Notes under the pieces: generated by a model
Seen by the model: only the letters and a program-made list of their open reading frames with translations
Database searches by the model: none
Told to the model about the DNA's origin: nothing
Shown: in pieces, positions 5,772-5,820 of the stretch
How positions within the stretch are numbered: position 1 is the first letter of the stretch
Layout of the letters: each line of letters begins with the position of its first letter
Translations under genes and position numbers: made by a program
DNA from: 40-80 sp040394775
Lineage (GTDB): Bacteria > Bacteroidota > Bacteroidia > Flavobacteriales_D > Crocinitomicaceae
Assembly: GCA_040394775.1 (NCBI GenBank)
Contig: JBEBRN010000124.1
Coordinates: 1 to 5,820, forward strand
DNA length: 5,820 nt
Reading direction: 5' to 3'

Positions 5772-5820
5772 CAATCGTTCGTGAAAAGCTTTCTTGAATT
5801 TCTCTATTTTTGGTCGCGCA
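5766..5820 (-). CDS. possible 3' tail of a gene continuing beyond the window
   Basis: The minus strand is open from the window edge for 17 codons to a TAA at 5766-5768, reading 'ARPKIEKFKKAFHERLK'. The lysine-rich, amphipathic end looks like a genuine protein C-terminus, and a basic tail of this sort is common in transposases and other DNA-binding proteins, but I cannot assign a family. It is in a different frame from the RHS gene and ends 35 nt before that gene's first ATG, which is where the lost N-terminal part of RHS would be expected. Chance is a real alternative: another frame is also open across the same bases. Confidence 0.3.
   Translation of the reverse strand, partial: ARPKIEKFKKAFHERLK

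Overview
The window looks like an accessory region of a Bacteroidetes (probably Flavobacteriia) chromosome. The evidence is low overall GC, RHS/YD-repeat proteins with the Bacteroidetes-type core (a 'KGKGNSY...D.RLGR...DP...PW.SPY' block), Shine-Dalgarno-poor starts, and a transposase remnant of a type common in that phylum. No species can be named from sequence alone.

Layout. Positions 1-362 hold no convincing gene but contain a large imperfect palindrome (34-160). Positions 363-833 (+) are the 3' part of a DDE (rve-type) transposase that has lost its N-terminal half. Positions 834-1708 are non-coding and carry three copies of a 41-bp direct repeat (47 bp in two of them) plus a short GC-richer tract. 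From 5731 down to 1709 there are four tightly packed minus-strand genes. These are a 5'-truncated RHS protein with a C-terminal variable domain (3500-5731), a small lipoprotein 4 nt later (3040-3495), an 'orphan' RHS tip with a second, unrelated C-terminal domain (2004-3065, overlapping by 26 bp), and a small single-pass membrane protein (1709-2017, overlapping by 14 bp). At the right edge, 5766-5820 (-) may be the tail of another gene, placed where the missing N-terminal part of the RHS gene should be.

How the genes work together (inference). The four genes read as two toxin-immunity modules in series: main RHS with tip 1 plus lipoprotein immunity 1, then a displaced tip 2 plus membrane-anchored immunity 2. 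This matches the known pattern of polymorphic toxin loci, where a new tip is recombined onto the RHS core and the older tip with its immunity gene stays downstream as an orphan. Neither C-terminal domain nor either candidate immunity protein could be matched confidently to a named family, so these four domains are the most promising novel content. Tip 1 has an unusual HExxxH plus HxxHxH histidine arrangement. Tip 2 is glycine-rich and predicted to be mostly beta.

The locus is scarred. The RHS gene lacks its N-terminal part, the transposase is a relic, and the same 16-bp sequence occurs in opposite orientations at both edges of the window, with a 10-bp internal insertion in the right copy. Everything here rests on reading the sequence; no database search was possible.
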